Positions 34,967 through 44,223 of a stretch of DNA of 47,681 nucleotides are shown here, piece by piece. Source of the stretch: Xanthomonas populi (GTDB lineage: Bacteria > Pseudomonadota > Gammaproteobacteria > Xanthomonadales > Xanthomonadaceae). Both the position numbers and the translations under genes were made by a program. The stretch's first letter is position 1. Each line of letters begins with the position of its first letter. Location of the stretch: contig NZ_MDEJ01000014.1 in the NCBI RefSeq assembly GCF_002940065.1, positions 1 to 47,681 of the forward strand. Reading direction: 5' to 3'. The notes below the pieces were generated by a model. It was not told the DNA's origin. It made no database searches and was given only the letters and a program-made list of their open reading frames with translations.

Positions 34967-36664
34967 ATGCATCACGACACCAGCCTCATCGACATCATCG
35001 CCGTCGGCCTCGCGGTCGCTTTCGTGCTGGGCACGCTCGCACAGAAAGTGAAGCTCTCGCCGCTGGTCGGCTATCTGCTGGCCGGTGTCTGCGTGGGGCC
35101 ATTCACGCCGGGCTTTGTGGCCGACCAGACCATGGCCAACCAGCTGTCCGAGCTTGGCGTGATGTTGCTGATGTTCGGGGTGGGACTGCACTTCTCGCTC
35201 GACGATCTGATGGAAGTGAAGTGGATCGCCATTCCGGGCGCGCTGGCGCAGATCTTGGTCGCCACGCTGCTCGGCTGGGCGCTGGCCTGGAGCATGGGCT
35301 GGCCGTTGGTGCAGGGCCTGGTGTTCGGTCTGGCGCTGTCGGTGGCCAGCACCGTGGTGCTGCTGCGCGCGTTGGAAGAACGCCGCCTGCTGGAAACCCA
35401 GCGCGGCCGCATCGCGGTGGGCTGGCTGATCGTCGAAGACCTGGTGATGGTGATCGCACTGGTGATGTTGCCGGCACTGGCCGAGGTGCTTGGCACCGGC
35501 GCGCAGGCTGCCGCGCACGCTGGCGAGTCCCCCTCGTTGCTGGCCGCGCTCGGTTTGACGCTGTTTAAGATGATGGCGTTCGTGGCGGTGATGCTGGTGA
35601 TCGGGCGCAGGGTGATTCCATGGTCGCTGGAAAAAGTCGCCGCCACCGGCTCGCGCGAATTGTTCACCCTGGCCGTGCTTGGCATCGCGCTGGGTGTAGC
35701 GTTCGTGTCGGCAACCCTGTTCGGGGTGTCGTTCGCGCTGGGCGCGTTCTTCGCCGGCATGTTGCTCAAGGAATCCGAGCTCAGCCACAAGGCGGCCAGC
35801 GATTCGCTGCCGTTGCGCGATGCGTTTGCAGTGCTGTTCTTCGTCTCGGTGGGCATGTTGTTCAACCCGATGATCCTGGTCGAGCACCCGTGGCAGGTGT
35901 TGGCGACGTTTTTGACCATCACTGTGGGCAAGTCGCTGGCGGCGTTCGTGATCGTGCGTGCGTTCGGCCACCCCACCGGCATCGCGCTGACCATTTCCAC
36001 CAGCCTGGCGCAGATCGGCGAGTTCTCCTTCATCCTGGCCGGGCTGGGCGTGCAGCTGACGATCCTGCACGAAACCGGGCGCGACCTGATCCTGGCCGGC
36101 GCGCTGCTGTCGATCATCGCCAACCCGTTCCTGTTCTCGTGGCTGGACCGCTGGCAGGCCAGGCAGGCGCAGGACGCCCCCGCCACAGTGGAACCGGAGC
36201 TGCCGCCCGGCCCGCCGCTGCAACTGGACGGCCATGCCATCGTGATCGGCTATGGTCGCGTGGGCAGCGCGCTGGCGCAGTTGTTGCGGAGCCGCGGCGT
36301 ACCGGTGCTGGTGATCGACGACAACGGCGATCACGTGGCCAAGGCGCATGCAGCCGGCATCCCCGACATCCGTGGCAGCGCCGCGGCCGACCGGGTGCTG
36401 GCCGAAGCGCGCCCGGAGCATGCCAAGATCGCGATCCTGGCGATTCCGCAGCCGCTGGAAGCCGGCGAAGCGCTGGCCAAACTGCGGGCGATCAATCCCT
36501 CGCTGACCCTGCTGGCCCGCGCGCACAGCGATGCCGAGGTCAAGCACCTGCTCGCCCACGGCGCCGACGGCGCGGTGCTGGCCGAACGCGAGCTGGCCTA
36601 CTCGCTGGCCGAGATGGTGATGTCTACCCCGCCGTATCGGGCGTTGCGTGTGCCGGCGTCGTAA
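34967..36664 (+). CDS. ybaL: Kef-type cation:proton antiporter YbaL/RosB
   Basis: A 565-residue CPA2-family antiporter closely resembling E. coli YbaL from its first residues (MHHDTSLIDIIAVGLAVAFVLG). The membrane domain has about 12 helices; LVGYLLAGVCVGPFTPGFVAD, LMFGVGLHFSLDDLM and ASTVVLLRALEER are typical. RDAFAVLFFVSVGMLFNPM is the ion-binding region. The C-terminal TrkA-N (RCK) domain starts with HAIVIGYGRVGSALAQLL near residue 425, a Rossmann nucleotide-binding motif (GYGRVG). The start at 34967 was chosen by this alignment. It probably exports K+ or handles pH stress. A clear terminator follows. Confidence 0.93.
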   Translation: MHHDTSLIDIIAVGLAVAFVLGTLAQKVKLSPLVGYLLAGVCVGPFTPGFVADQTMANQLSELGVMLLMFGVGLHFSLDDLMEVKWIAIPGALAQILVATLLGWALAWSMGWPLVQGLVFGLALSVASTVVLLRALEERRLLETQRGRIAVGWLIVEDLVMVIALVMLPALAEVLGTGAQAAAHAGESPSLLAALGLTLFKMMAFVAVMLVIGRRVIPWSLEKVAATGSRELFTLAVLGIALGVAFVSATLFGVSFALGAFFAGMLLKESELSHKAASDSLPLRDAFAVLFFVSVGMLFNPMILVEHPWQVLATFLTITVGKSLAAFVIVRAFGHPTGIALTISTSLAQIGEFSFILAGLGVQLTILHETGRDLILAGALLSIIANPFLFSWLDRWQARQAQDAPATVEPELPPGPPLQLDGHAIVIGYGRVGSALAQLLRSRGVPVLVIDDNGDHVAKAHAAGIPDIRGSAAADRVLAEARPEHAKIAILAIPQPLEAGEALAKLRAINPSLTLLARAHSDAEVKHLLAHGADGAVLAERELAYSLAEMVMSTPPYRALRVPAS

Positions 36665-36700
36665 CCGCAGCGCGGTATTACGCCAGGCCGCAGGACACGA

Positions 36701-36730
36701 AAACCCGCCAGCGTCGCCTGCGGGTTTTTT
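36701..36730 (+). terminator. Intrinsic terminator after ybaL
   Basis: AAACCCGC(C)AG at 36701-36711 pairs with CTGCGGGTTT at 36718-36727 with one bulged C, followed by TTT; the T-run is TTTTTT at 36725-36730. It lies about 37 bases after the stop codon and insulates the siderophore locus. Confidence 0.85.
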
Positions 36731-36817
36731 GTTGCCCACAGGTTGTTCAATACGGAAAGGCCTGCGATGACGCCTTGATCAAACTGCGACCAGGGCAGCG
36801 CAAACTGCCCTCCAGAC

Positions 36818-36836
36818 ACACTTGATAATCATTCCC
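36818..36836 (+). promoter_or_regulatory. Fur box ahead of the siderophore locus
   Basis: The 19-mer matches the Fur consensus at 12 positions, with ten in a row in the core (GATAATCATT, 36824-36833). It lies just before the first gene of the siderophore cluster, where Fur with iron would block transcription. The GATAAT could also double as a -10 box. A 6-bp stem GGGCAG/CTGCCC lies just upstream (36793-36810). Confidence 0.75.
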
Positions 36837-36879
36837 ATCAAGAGCAGGATGAGCGCCCCTTTCCTTGGTGGCCTCTTCC

Positions 36880-37641
36880 ATGGCGTTTGCGGTTGGCCTT
36901 CTCAATGCATTGCCAAGCGTGCAGCTATGCGAGCTGCTGGGCCGCATCGGCTATGGCTTTGTGGTGCTGGATCTGGAGCATGTACTGCGCGCGCCGGACG
37001 AGCTGGAACACGCCATCCGCGCGTGTGAGCTGTCTGGCTGCGAAGCCTGGGTGCGCGTACCGGAGGTGGACGAAAAACTGATCGGCCGGGTGCTGGATGC
37101 CGGCGCGCGCGGGATCGTGGTTCCGCGCGCTGAGTCAGAGGCACAAATGGCCGCTGCCATCGCCGCGGCGCGGTTTCCGCCGTTGGGCCGGCGCGGCATC
37201 ACCAGCGGGCGCGTCACCGGCTTCGGCAACGTCGATCTGCCCAGCTATATCGCACAGGCCAATCGCGATATCCGCATCGTGCCGATGATCGAAAGCGCGG
37301 CCGGTGTTGCTGCGTTGCCTGAAATGCTTGCGCTGCCCGGCGTAGCCTTGGTGATGGAAGGCGCTTTGGATCTTGCGCTGGATCTAGGTCTTGGCCCGCA
37401 ACCAACGCATCCACAGGTGTGGGAGCTGCTGCTGCAACTGCATGCGCAGTGCGTTGCTGCCGATGTGCCGTTCTGCCCCAATCCGCGTACCGATGCGCAA
37501 CGCGCGCACTGGCTGCAACAGCCCGATCTGCGCTGGTTGCTTGCCGGCGAAGACCGCGCCCTGATGCAACGCGCACTGCGCGGTCATCTGGCCACCTTCG
37601 CCGCACCCACTTCACCACCCGCCTGCAGGAGCACGCCGTAG
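36880..37641 (+). CDS. HpcH/HpaI-family aldolase, candidate SbnG-like citrate synthase
   Basis: A 253-residue class II aldolase-family protein (TIM barrel). Expected residues are seen: VVLDLEH (active-site His), WVRVPEVD (substrate-binding Arg), VPMIESAAG (metal-binding Glu) and ALVMEGALDLALDLG (metal-binding Asp in the position of the usual GPADLS). It is the first gene after the Fur box and abuts xsuA. In Staphylococcus, SbnG of this family is a dedicated citrate synthase for staphyloferrin B; a similar role for the citrate of xanthoferrin is my inference. The start is uncertain: GTG 36868 or TTG 36865 are possible, while the ATG with the best ribosome site (36849) is in another frame. Confidence 0.8.
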   Translation: MAFAVGLLNALPSVQLCELLGRIGYGFVVLDLEHVLRAPDELEHAIRACELSGCEAWVRVPEVDEKLIGRVLDAGARGIVVPRAESEAQMAAAIAAARFPPLGRRGITSGRVTGFGNVDLPSYIAQANRDIRIVPMIESAAGVAALPEMLALPGVALVMEGALDLALDLGLGPQPTHPQVWELLLQLHAQCVAADVPFCPNPRTDAQRAHWLQQPDLRWLLAGEDRALMQRALRGHLATFAAPTSPPACRSTP

Positions 37642-39774
37642 ATGTCGACGTTCCGTTTCCACGCCCTGGCCATCGCCATCGCTGCGATCACTTTGACCCT
37701 GCCGCAGTTGGCGTTCGCCATCGAGTCGGCGGATGCCGATGCTAGCGATGCGCAAACGCCGATCCGCGCCTTGGATGCGATCCAGGTGCAGGGCAGCCTG
37801 CTCGGGCGTTCCAACCCCGACGATGTGCAGCGCTATGCCGGTAGCCGCCAGGTGATCGACCGCGAACAACTGAGCAACGGCGGCAACCGCTCGCTGGACG
37901 ATGCGCTGCAGCGCGTGCCGGGCATCAAGATTTTCGACGAAACCGGCACCGGCGCATTGCCGCAGCTGATGCTGCGCGGCCTGTACGAAAGCCGCAGCGG
38001 CCGTGTGCAGGTGCTGGAAGACGGCGTTCCGCTGGCGCTGGCGCCGTATGGGCAGACCAGTCTGTCGCTGTTTCCGGTGGGGCTGAATCAGATCGATCGC
38101 ATCGATATCGTGCGCGGTGGTGCGGCAGTGCAGTACGGCCCGAACAACGTAGGCGGGGTGATCAATCTGGTTAGCAAGCAGATCCCCAGCGAATGGAGCA
38201 ACACGCTGGCGCACAAGGTCACCGCCGGCGGCAGGGGCCAGTTTCTGCAGGACAGCGCGCTCAGCAGCGGCGGCTACCTCACCGATAATTTCGCCATGCA
38301 GGTCGATGCCAATCGCACCTATGGCGAGTATTGGCGCGCGCACAGCGATACCGATATCAGCAATCTGCGCGTGCGTGCGGAGTGGTGGCTGGACGACACC
38401 AAGTTGCTCAAGGCCAGTGTGCAGCGCTATCTGGTCGATATGGATCTGGCCGGCGCGCTCAGCCCGGACGATTACCGGCGCGACCCGCGTCAATCAACGC
38501 GCCCGTTGGACAGCTTAAACGGCCGTACCACGCGTGCGTCGTTGGGTTATGAGCAGCTGTTCGGAGACTGGGGCCGGCTGAAGGATGTACGCCTGGACTG
38601 GACCAACTTCAGCGCGCGCAGTAGCCGCAACTTCATCGTCGGCATGCGTCAGGCCGCCACCGAAACCTGGCGCTCGGATCTGCCGCCGCAACTGCGCCAG
38701 ACCGCACCGCGCGATTTCCGCGTGGTCGGCAGCGAGCCGCGACTGACCTGGACCATGGGCAATGCCGGTGGCGTGCGTCAGCAGTGGACCGCCGGTGTGC
38801 GTGCGGTGCACGAAGACATCGACTTTCTGGTCGGCAATCTGCGTCTGCGCGATGGCTTGTTCACCACCGTGCGCGATTGGCAGTTCGAAGATCGCGCCCT
38901 GGCCGCTTACGTCAGCAACGCCATCACGCTGCCCGGAGAACGCCTGACGATTACGCCTGGCTTGCGCTACGAGCGGCTGGATTCGCGCTATTTCAATCGC
39001 GCCACCGGCGTGCGCACGCTCAACCAGACCCGCGATGTGTTGCCGGGTCTTACCCTTGGTTTCCAGGCGACAGAACAGTGGTTCTTCTATGCGGATGGGC
39101 AGCGCTCGCTGCGTGCGCCGCAGGTCACCCAGATCATCTTCGGCAATAATCTGGATGCAGAATTAGCGTGGAATTACGAAGCCGGCACGCGCTATCAGCC
39201 CAACGACCGCACGCGCATCCAGCTTGGTGCGTATATGATCGATTTCGACCAGCAGATCCAGCTGGATAACACCACACGCGTGTTCCGCAATTTGGGCAAG
39301 ACCAGCCATCAAGGCGGCGAGCTGGAACTGCAATGGAGCCCGGAAACTCTGCGTGCGCTCACCCTCAACGCCGGTTATGCCTATCTGGATGCCAGCCAGG
39401 AATCGGGCGCATTCCGCGGCCTGCGCGTGCCTTACACCTCGCGCAATCAGATCACCCTGGGCGGCAACTACACGCTCGGTCACACCACTGTCGCACTGTC
39501 GAGCTACTACTTCAGCAAGGCCTACAGCGATGCCGCAAACACCGTGCAGGAGAACGCGGTCGCTTCAGTGGGCCAGTTGCCGGCCTACATGGTGTGGAAA
39601 ACGCAGGTCAGCCATACCCTGTTCGAACGCGATGGACAAAAATTCAGCGCATCGCTGGCGATCAATAACGTGTTCGATCGGCAGTACTGGTTCCGCGGTG
39701 TGGATACCAGCCCCTGGGGCCGCCAGGCCGCGCCATCGCGCACGGTCACCGCCGGGCTGGAATACACGTTTTAA
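37642..39774 (+). CDS. xsuA: Xanthoferrin TonB-dependent receptor XsuA
   Basis: A 710-residue FecA-like TonB-dependent receptor that should import the ferric siderophore made by the downstream genes. The signal peptide is STFRFHALAIAIAAITLTLPQLAFA. The plug shows IDREQLSNGGNRSLDDALQRVPG, MLRGLYESRSGRVQVLEDGVPL, IDRIDIVRGGAAVQYGPNNVGG and INLVSKQIP. The barrel ends LEYTF. The ATG directly follows the stop codon of the aldolase gene, which suggests cotranscription from the Fur-controlled promoter. It is clearly distinct from the three tandem receptors at 23-31 kb. The symbol follows the described Xanthomonas xsuA-xss cluster. Confidence 0.9.
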   Translation: MSTFRFHALAIAIAAITLTLPQLAFAIESADADASDAQTPIRALDAIQVQGSLLGRSNPDDVQRYAGSRQVIDREQLSNGGNRSLDDALQRVPGIKIFDETGTGALPQLMLRGLYESRSGRVQVLEDGVPLALAPYGQTSLSLFPVGLNQIDRIDIVRGGAAVQYGPNNVGGVINLVSKQIPSEWSNTLAHKVTAGGRGQFLQDSALSSGGYLTDNFAMQVDANRTYGEYWRAHSDTDISNLRVRAEWWLDDTKLLKASVQRYLVDMDLAGALSPDDYRRDPRQSTRPLDSLNGRTTRASLGYEQLFGDWGRLKDVRLDWTNFSARSSRNFIVGMRQAATETWRSDLPPQLRQTAPRDFRVVGSEPRLTWTMGNAGGVRQQWTAGVRAVHEDIDFLVGNLRLRDGLFTTVRDWQFEDRALAAYVSNAITLPGERLTITPGLRYERLDSRYFNRATGVRTLNQTRDVLPGLTLGFQATEQWFFYADGQRSLRAPQVTQIIFGNNLDAELAWNYEAGTRYQPNDRTRIQLGAYMIDFDQQIQLDNTTRVFRNLGKTSHQGGELELQWSPETLRALTLNAGYAYLDASQESGAFRGLRVPYTSRNQITLGGNYTLGHTTVALSSYYFSKAYSDAANTVQENAVASVGQLPAYMVWKTQVSHTLFERDGQKFSASLAINNVFDRQYWFRGVDTSPWGRQAAPSRTVTAGLEYTF

Positions 39775-40016
39775 GCCTGCGCCAGTAGGCACACGCTGCA
39801 AACGACCGACGCACAGGGGCGCTGGTCGCGCCTGACGGCAAGCGCGGCAGCGCTGGCGAGCGCCGCAGACAACACGGCGTGCATGACGCACGCATCATGG
39901 CCGCAGCAATGCGGCATGCGATCACCGCATCGCAGGCCACCCAACGCCCCGCGGCGCCAGGCAGCCCGTTTCATTACCGGTTTTTCCACCGTCCGTCCTG
40001 TTGAACGAGAGCTGCC

Positions 40017-41243
40017 ATGACTGCAACATCCGCTGCACCGTTGGTGATCCTCACCCATGTCTACCATCCGGCCATTACCGAAGGCTTTGTGCCTGCCGCG
40101 CACGCGCTGGGCCTGCCGGTGTGGCTGCTGACCGATCATCGACTCGATCACCTCAGCTATTTCCGCGAGCACCCCGCGCATGCGCCGCAGCGGGTGATCG
40201 AATGCGATGTCTTCAATCCGCTCGGTGTGCTGGATGTGCTGCACGACGCCGATGTGTCGCCGCGCGCGGTGTTCAGCAATAGCGATCATCTGCAGACCAG
40301 CACCGCACTGGTTGCCGCTGGCCTGGGCCTGCCGGGCAAGGATTGGCAGGTGTGTTACGCGGCCAAGAACAAGGCGGCGATGCGTCAACGTTTGCGCGCG
40401 CGTGGCTTGCCATCGCCGTGGTTCTGCACGCTGGCGCCGAGCGCCGCGTTGCCGGCCGACATTCCGTGGCCGGTGGTCGCCAAACCGCGCGAAGGCGTGG
40501 CGAGTCTGGACGTACGCCACTGCGCCGATGCCGCGCAATTGCGAGCCTATCTGGACGATGTATGGCAACGCCACCCGCAGCGCACCGTGTTGCTGGAAGG
40601 CATGCTGGACGGCGCGCTGTTTACGCTGGAAACGCTGGGCGATGGGCACACGCTGCAGGCATTGGGCGGCTTCAAGGTGCAGCTGTCGCCACCGCCGCAT
40701 TTTGTGGAATGCCAAGCGCAGTGGGATGCACGCATCGACACCCCAGTGATTGCGCAGGCGCTACAACAGCTACGCAGCTTCGGCGTCGGCTTCGGGCTGT
40801 GCCATAGCGAGTTCATTCTCACCAGCGATGGCCCGGTGCTGGTGGAGATCAACTACCGCAGCATCGGCGACCGCCGCGAATTCCTGCTCGACAACATGTT
40901 CGGCAAGCAGTGGTTCAACGCCGCGCTGGCGCCGCATCTGGGCCTGCCGCTGCCGCACCTGTGCAGCGGTCGCACCCATGCCTTGCTGCGTTACTACATC
41001 GCCGAACATGACGGCGAACTGGTGGCCGCCAGCGAAGACCGCCGCCATCACACTGCGCACAGCGAGGTGCAGTACCGGCGCATGCGCGCGCCCGGCGAGC
41101 GGATCCGGCTAAGCCATTCCAACAAGGACTATCTGGGCGTACTGAGCGCGCTCGCCTGCGATGCGCAAGGACTGGAACAGGCGGTGGTGCATGCCGAAGC
41201 GGGCTTGCACTGGCGGATCGACAGCGCGGAGCTGTGCGCATGA
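40017..41243 (+). CDS. xssA: ATP-grasp ligase of xanthoferrin synthesis
   Basis: A 408-residue ATP-grasp enzyme equivalent by position to PvsA of the vibrioferrin cluster, thought to form an amide or peptide-type bond while building the siderophore. Seen are CYAAKNKAAMRQRLRARGLPSPWF (start of the ATP-grasp fold), WPVVAKPREGVASLDV (nucleotide-binding Lys with the glycine loop), VLLEGMLDG (in place of the usual E-x-x-x-G) and PVLVEINYRSIGDRREFLLD (metal-binding Glu and Asn). It follows xsuA after 242 bp and overlaps xssB by 4 bp (ATGA). Exact substrates are inferred from the pathway, not seen. Confidence 0.88.
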   Translation: MTATSAAPLVILTHVYHPAITEGFVPAAHALGLPVWLLTDHRLDHLSYFREHPAHAPQRVIECDVFNPLGVLDVLHDADVSPRAVFSNSDHLQTSTALVAAGLGLPGKDWQVCYAAKNKAAMRQRLRARGLPSPWFCTLAPSAALPADIPWPVVAKPREGVASLDVRHCADAAQLRAYLDDVWQRHPQRTVLLEGMLDGALFTLETLGDGHTLQALGGFKVQLSPPPHFVECQAQWDARIDTPVIAQALQQLRSFGVGFGLCHSEFILTSDGPVLVEINYRSIGDRREFLLDNMFGKQWFNAALAPHLGLPLPHLCSGRTHALLRYYIAEHDGELVAASEDRRHHTAHSEVQYRRMRAPGERIRLSHSNKDYLGVLSALACDAQGLEQAVVHAEAGLHWRIDSAELCA

Positions 41244-43042
41244 GCAGTGCCGCCGACCAACGTTATATCGCGACCCGCATCATTGATGCGTGCCTGCGCG
41301 AAGACCTGCGTGGGATCGCCACGCGTGGCAGTGCCGCAATACCCAACGCAACGCTGCTGGCGGTATGGACCGACCCAAGCCCGGTGGAAGGCTGGTGGCG
41401 CATTGCGCACTTGCCCGATGGCACGCTGTGGCTGCCAATTCACCGGCAGGGCTATCTGCAGGACGTCAGCGCCTGTGGCGACAGCTGGATCGTGCAGAGC
41501 GCTGACGGTGCGCATGTCGAACGCGGTGCGCAGGCGTGGCTGCAACGGATGAGCGCGCAGCTCGACATTGACACCCAACAGCTGCATCGCGCCTATGCGG
41601 AAGAAGCCGAGTGCGCCGCTGCACACCTTGGCCTGGCGCGCCAGGCCCTTGATGCACAGGCACCTGCGCTGATCAACGCGCTGCAACACGCAGATGCCGC
41701 AGAGCGTGCGTATCGCTGCGATCAACTGGCGAGCTATCGCGATCACCCGTTCTACCCGACCGCACGCGCCAAGGCCGGGCTGGAGGCGTCGGAACTGCGC
41801 GATTACGCGCCTGAAATGGCACCCACATTCGCGCTGCGCTGGCTGGCGATTGCGCGTACGCAGATCACCTGCACCAGCGCACTACCGGCCGAGCTGTGGC
41901 CAGACTTCGCCACGCTGGGTTTGCCACCCGAACTGGCCAACACGCACCTCGCCTGGCCGGTGCATCCGCTGGTGTGGGCGCGCCTGGAGCAGGACGGTTT
42001 CGCGCTTCCTGCAGGCAGCTTGCGTGCACCGCAGGCATGGCTGGAGGTGCGCCCTACCCTTTCGGTGCGCACGCTGGTGCCGCTGCAGCATCCGCAGTTG
42101 CATCTCAAATTGCCGATTCCGATGCGCACGCTGGGCGCGCTCAATCTGCGCCTGATCAAACCCTCCACGCTGTACGACGGTTATTGGTTGGAGCGCGCAT
42201 TGCGAAGCATCGATGCGCTCGATCCGGCACTGCGCGGCCGCTGTGTGTTCGTGGACGAATCGCATGGCGGGCATGTGGGGCAGACGCGTCATCTGGCCTA
42301 TCTGGTGCGGCGTTATCCCGCGCTGGACGACGCCACGCTGGTGCCGGTTGCTGCGCTATGCGCGGTGTTGCCGGATGGCCGGCCGATGGCGATCCATCTG
42401 GCCGAGCGTTTTGCGCAGGGCGATGTGCTCGGCTGGTGGCGCGATTACACAGAGCTGCTGCTCGCCGTCCACCTGCGCCTGTGGCTGCGCTACGGCATCG
42501 CGCTGGAAGCCAACCAGCAGAACAGCGTGCTGGTGTATGCCGATGGTCAAGCGACGCGGCTGCTAATGAAGGACAACGACGCCGCGCGCATCGCGATGCC
42601 GCAATTGCGCGCGCAACTGCCGGACCTGGACGCTTTGGGCCCGCTGCACGATGCGCGTATCGCAGTGGACGACTCGCACGCCTTGGCGCAGATGTTCTGC
42701 ACCATCGTGCTGCAACTGGATCTGCAAGCGGTGCTGGAAGGTCTGGCCGAATGGCAGCCCGCGCTGCGTGCGCCGCTGTACACGCAGCTGCAAACGCAGT
42801 TCGCATTGACGCTGGCGCAGTTGGACGTCGACGGCATCGACACCAGCCCGGCGCGCCGCCTGCTGGCCGCGCCACGGCTGCCGGTAAAGTACCTGCTCAG
42901 CGCGGGCAGCCTGCTCAGCAAACAGCTCACTGGTGCGACGGATATCAACAAGTTCTACGGCGATAGCGCTCCCAATCCATTCGGCGAGGCATTCGCTGGC
43001 GCGCAGCACACGCCGCGTCGGCAGGCAGGCGGTCAGCGATGA
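41240..43042 (+). CDS. xssB: IucA/IucC-type NIS siderophore synthetase XssB
   Basis: A 600-residue NRPS-independent siderophore synthetase that should adenylate a citrate-type carboxyl group and join it to an amine or alcohol. Family motifs are LKLPIPMRTLGALNLRLIKP, ESHGGHVGQTRHLAYL and the ATP-site segment YGIALEANQQNSVLVYADG, then LLMKDNDAARI. The C-terminal FhuF-like region has LPVKYLLSAGSLLSKQL. Its position matches pvsB. Both ends overlap the neighbours by 4 bp (ATGA), so translation is likely coupled. Which acyl bond it makes is not visible from the sequence. Confidence 0.92.
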   Translation: MSSAADQRYIATRIIDACLREDLRGIATRGSAAIPNATLLAVWTDPSPVEGWWRIAHLPDGTLWLPIHRQGYLQDVSACGDSWIVQSADGAHVERGAQAWLQRMSAQLDIDTQQLHRAYAEEAECAAAHLGLARQALDAQAPALINALQHADAAERAYRCDQLASYRDHPFYPTARAKAGLEASELRDYAPEMAPTFALRWLAIARTQITCTSALPAELWPDFATLGLPPELANTHLAWPVHPLVWARLEQDGFALPAGSLRAPQAWLEVRPTLSVRTLVPLQHPQLHLKLPIPMRTLGALNLRLIKPSTLYDGYWLERALRSIDALDPALRGRCVFVDESHGGHVGQTRHLAYLVRRYPALDDATLVPVAALCAVLPDGRPMAIHLAERFAQGDVLGWWRDYTELLLAVHLRLWLRYGIALEANQQNSVLVYADGQATRLLMKDNDAARIAMPQLRAQLPDLDALGPLHDARIAVDDSHALAQMFCTIVLQLDLQAVLEGLAEWQPALRAPLYTQLQTQFALTLAQLDVDGIDTSPARRLLAAPRLPVKYLLSAGSLLSKQLTGATDINKFYGDSAPNPFGEAFAGAQHTPRRQAGGQR

Positions 43043-44223
43043 GGCGTGTCCTGGGCCCGGTACTGGCGGCGCATTACCTTGCCGCCTTCACCGCGTTGGG
43101 CATGCCGTTGTTTCTGCCGCAGGTGTTGGCCGAATTGGCGCCGTCGGCTGCGGTTGGCTGGAGTGGTGTGCTGTACGTGCTGCCGACGCTGTGCACGGCG
43201 TTGACGGCGAGCACCTGGGGACGCTTGGCCGATCGCTATGGACGCAAGCGTTCGTTATTGCGCGCGCAGTTGGGGCTGGCGCTGGGCTTTGCGATCGCCG
43301 GCTTCGCGCCGTCGCTGACCTGGCTAGTGATCGGCCTGATTGTGCAAGGCGCCTGCGGCGGCTCGCTGGCAGCGGCCAATGCGTATCTGGCCAGCCAGCC
43401 GCAGGCCGGCCCGCTGGCACGTGCGCTGGACTGGACGCAGTATTCGGCGCGCCTGGCGATGGTCAGCGCTCCCGCATTGTTGGGCCTGGCGTTGGCGTTT
43501 GGCCCGGCGCAGTCGTTGTATCGCGCGCTGGCGCTACTGCCGCTGCTGGCATTGGCGCTGACCTGGCGTTTGCCGGCCGATCAGCCTGTGGTGCGGCCAA
43601 CACCATCGGCAACGACATTCAATAATTCCACCCGCGCGTCTGCGTCATCGACAACGACATCAGCGCTGTGGCCTGCCTTGCTGATCGCGCAATTCCTGTT
43701 CTGCTTTGCGATGGTGGTGACGTTTCCGTACTTCATCCCGTATGCGCTGGCGCGCGGTGCCGGCCACGACGCGCTGGCCGGCCTGCTCTACAGCCTGCCG
43801 CATCTGGTCTATCTGGTGGTGCTGCCGTGGTGGCGGCGCGGCGATGGACACGCGTGGCTGGTGCCTGGCCTGCTGGTGTTCGCCGTGGCCTGCGTCTGGC
43901 AGGCGCTGTTGCACGACCCCGTTGCGCTGGCAGTTGCGCGTGTGCTGTTCGGGTTCGGCATGTTGTTCGGCCTGCGTGGGCTCAACCGCAGCTTGGCACT
44001 GGTCGCCAGCGGGCATGGCGCCGGGCGCCTGTTCGGCCGCTTCGATGCCTGCGGCAAATGGGCCGGCGTGTGCGCCGGTGCCGCCGCCGGTGCGCTGGCC
44101 CAGGCGGCCGGCCCTGCAACCCCCTTCCTGGCTGCCGCGCTGGCTGCGGCGGCCGCTGCGCTCACCGTTCTGGTGCGCTTCCCTTCGAGGAGATCCGCCG
44201 ATGTCGCCGCACACGATGCATGA
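43039..44223 (+). CDS. xssC: MFS exporter of the siderophore, XssC
   Basis: A 394-residue major facilitator with about 12 membrane helices. The loop 2-3 motif is GRLADRYGRKRSLL near 60, and GACGGSLAAANAYLASQPQAG lies in the N-terminal half. The central loop is short and Ser/Thr-rich (TRASASSTTTSAL). Placed as pvsC in the vibrioferrin cluster, it most likely exports the finished siderophore. It overlaps xssB by 4 bp and xssD by 23 bp. Confidence 0.9.
   Translation: MRRVLGPVLAAHYLAAFTALGMPLFLPQVLAELAPSAAVGWSGVLYVLPTLCTALTASTWGRLADRYGRKRSLLRAQLGLALGFAIAGFAPSLTWLVIGLIVQGACGGSLAAANAYLASQPQAGPLARALDWTQYSARLAMVSAPALLGLALAFGPAQSLYRALALLPLLALALTWRLPADQPVVRPTPSATTFNNSTRASASSTTTSALWPALLIAQFLFCFAMVVTFPYFIPYALARGAGHDALAGLLYSLPHLVYLVVLPWWRRGDGHAWLVPGLLVFAVACVWQALLHDPVALAVARVLFGFGMLFGLRGLNRSLALVASGHGAGRLFGRFDACGKWAGVCAGAAAGALAQAAGPATPFLAAALAAAAAALTVLVRFPSRRSADVAAHDA

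Noticed and set aside
34952-36739. 595-codon minus-strand frame over ybaL
   Set aside because: Gln/His/Arg-rich composition typical of an antisense frame; the plus-strand protein is an unmistakable antiporter.
43742-44200. N-terminal extension of xssD through the xssC gene
   Set aside because: It lies out of frame inside the MFS exporter, and a good GAGGAG site precedes the ATG at 44201.
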